64,000 bases of DNA. Source: Podarcis raffonei (lineage: Eukaryota; Chordata; Lepidosauria; Squamata; Lacertidae). This document shows, in pieces, positions 63,442 to 64,000 of the stretch. The translations under genes and the position numbers were made by a program. The DNA lies in contig NC_070619.1 of the NCBI RefSeq assembly GCF_027172205.1, positions 8,048,459 to 8,112,458 of the forward strand, in the 5' to 3' direction. The notes beneath the pieces are model-generated. The model worked only from the letters and a program-made list of their open reading frames with translations. It did no database searches and was not told where the DNA came from. Each line of letters begins with the position of its first letter. The stretch's first letter is position 1.

Positions 63442-63703
63442 ACCGTATTTTTCGCTCTATAAGACACACCAGACCACAAGACACACCTAGTTTTTGGAGG
63501 AGGAAAACAAGGAAAAAAATATTCTGAATCTCAGAAGCCAGAACAGGAAGAGGGATCTCTGCGCAGTGAAAGCAGCAATCCCTCTTGCTGTTCTGGCTTC
63601 TGGGATAGCTGCGCAGCCTGCATTCGCTCCATAAGACGCGCACACATTTCCCCTTACTTTTTAGGAGGGGAAAGGTGAGTCTTATAGAGCAAAAAATACG
63701 GTA
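63442..63703. mobile_element. ACCGTATTTTT-family MITE (reverse)
   Basis: Taccgtatttttcgctctat to atagagcaaaaaatacggta. Confidence 0.86.
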
Positions 63704-63721
63704 CCTTTAGAGGCCCTAAAG

Positions 63722-63834
63722 CAGGCATAGGCAAACTCCGCCCCTCCCTCCAGATGTTTGGGACTACAATTCCCATCATCCCTGACCACTGGTCCTGTAA
63801 GCTAGGGATGATGGGAATTGTAGTCCGAGACTGC
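63722..63834. mobile_element. Palindromic MITE (CAATTCCCATCATCCC)
   Basis: Gactacaattcccatcatcc and ggatgatgggaattgtagtc, nearly perfect arms; ends about 12 bp from the ELL exon donor at 63846. Confidence 0.75.
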
Positions 63835-63845
63835 CGCCAGCCCAC

Positions 63846-64000
63846 CTTGTACTCCTCAGTGCCCTGAAGGAGTTGCCTTAGCTGCGAGTCCAACTGCATG
63901 AACCGCCGCGTCACCCTCTCGATCCGGGCGTGAAGATCGCGGTACTCGCTGTACTCCGCGTTGAAGTCGTTCTTGTAGCTCTGCCGCTGCTCAGACGAGG
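63846..64000 (-). CDS. ELL: ELL exon, start of OCEL (occludin/ELL) domain region (cut by window edge)
   Basis: ELL is an RNA polymerase II elongation factor of the super elongation and little elongation complexes and suppresses transient pausing in the nucleus. This exon runs off the right edge and ends at donor gtgggc. It encodes SSEQRQSYKNDFNAEYSEYR, DLHARIERVTRRFMQLDSQL and RQLLQGTEEYK. This is the C-terminal OCEL coiled coil, which mediates partner contacts such as EAF/AFF. Only the last three coding exons lie in the window. ELL is preferred over ELL2/ELL3 from sequence (YKNDFNAEYSEYRDLHARIE) and from linkage to ISYNA1. Confidence 0.93.

Overview
The window comes from a vertebrate, most likely a squamate reptile and perhaps a lacertid-like lizard. 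Two things point there. First, split, intron-rich genes match vertebrate SSBP4, ISYNA1 and ELL in the order and orientation I recall for human chromosome 19p13.11. Second, the repeats are squamate in flavour: about 21 copies of a roughly 350-bp tRNA-derived SINE with a Bov-B-like tail, Bov-B (RTE), CR1, L2 and L1 LINE fragments, a Penelope-like element, and many small inverted-repeat DNA transposons. The species call is inference from repeat content and was not checked against a database.

Layout. SSBP4 (+) enters from the left with its first exons outside the window. Fourteen short coding exons run from 1745 to about 25094. ISYNA1 (-) is complete: ten coding exons from 46623 down to 30279, a probable non-coding first exon and GC-rich promoter near 48413-48600, and a poly(A) signal at 30133-30138. 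The exons sum to 560 codons plus stop. ELL (-) contributes only its last three coding exons (63846 to the right edge, 62511-62555, 61053-61169) and a probable long 3' UTR reaching toward 57374. SSBP4 and ISYNA1 are convergent; ELL lies upstream of ISYNA1 on the same strand. The three genes share no pathway: SSBP4 is an LDB1-complex transcription cofactor, ISYNA1 makes inositol phosphate, and ELL is a Pol II elongation factor.

Almost all the rest is intronic or intergenic repeat. Notable pieces are a 38-bp minisatellite of about 1.6 kb inside an SSBP4 intron, a GA-rich tract with a recurring near-palindromic motif in ISYNA1 intron 1, several nested transposons dated relative to each other by target duplications, and a 1-kb inverted-repeat element holding a CpG-rich block.

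The most interesting gene-level oddities are two GC-type splice donors (ISYNA1 45654 and, less certainly, SSBP4 25094), the apparent absence of the conserved SSBP4 C-terminal exon, and a Bov-B fragment about 26 bp from a splice acceptor. I found no bacterial-type system, CRISPR, rRNA or free-standing tRNA gene, and no convincing new multi-gene system.
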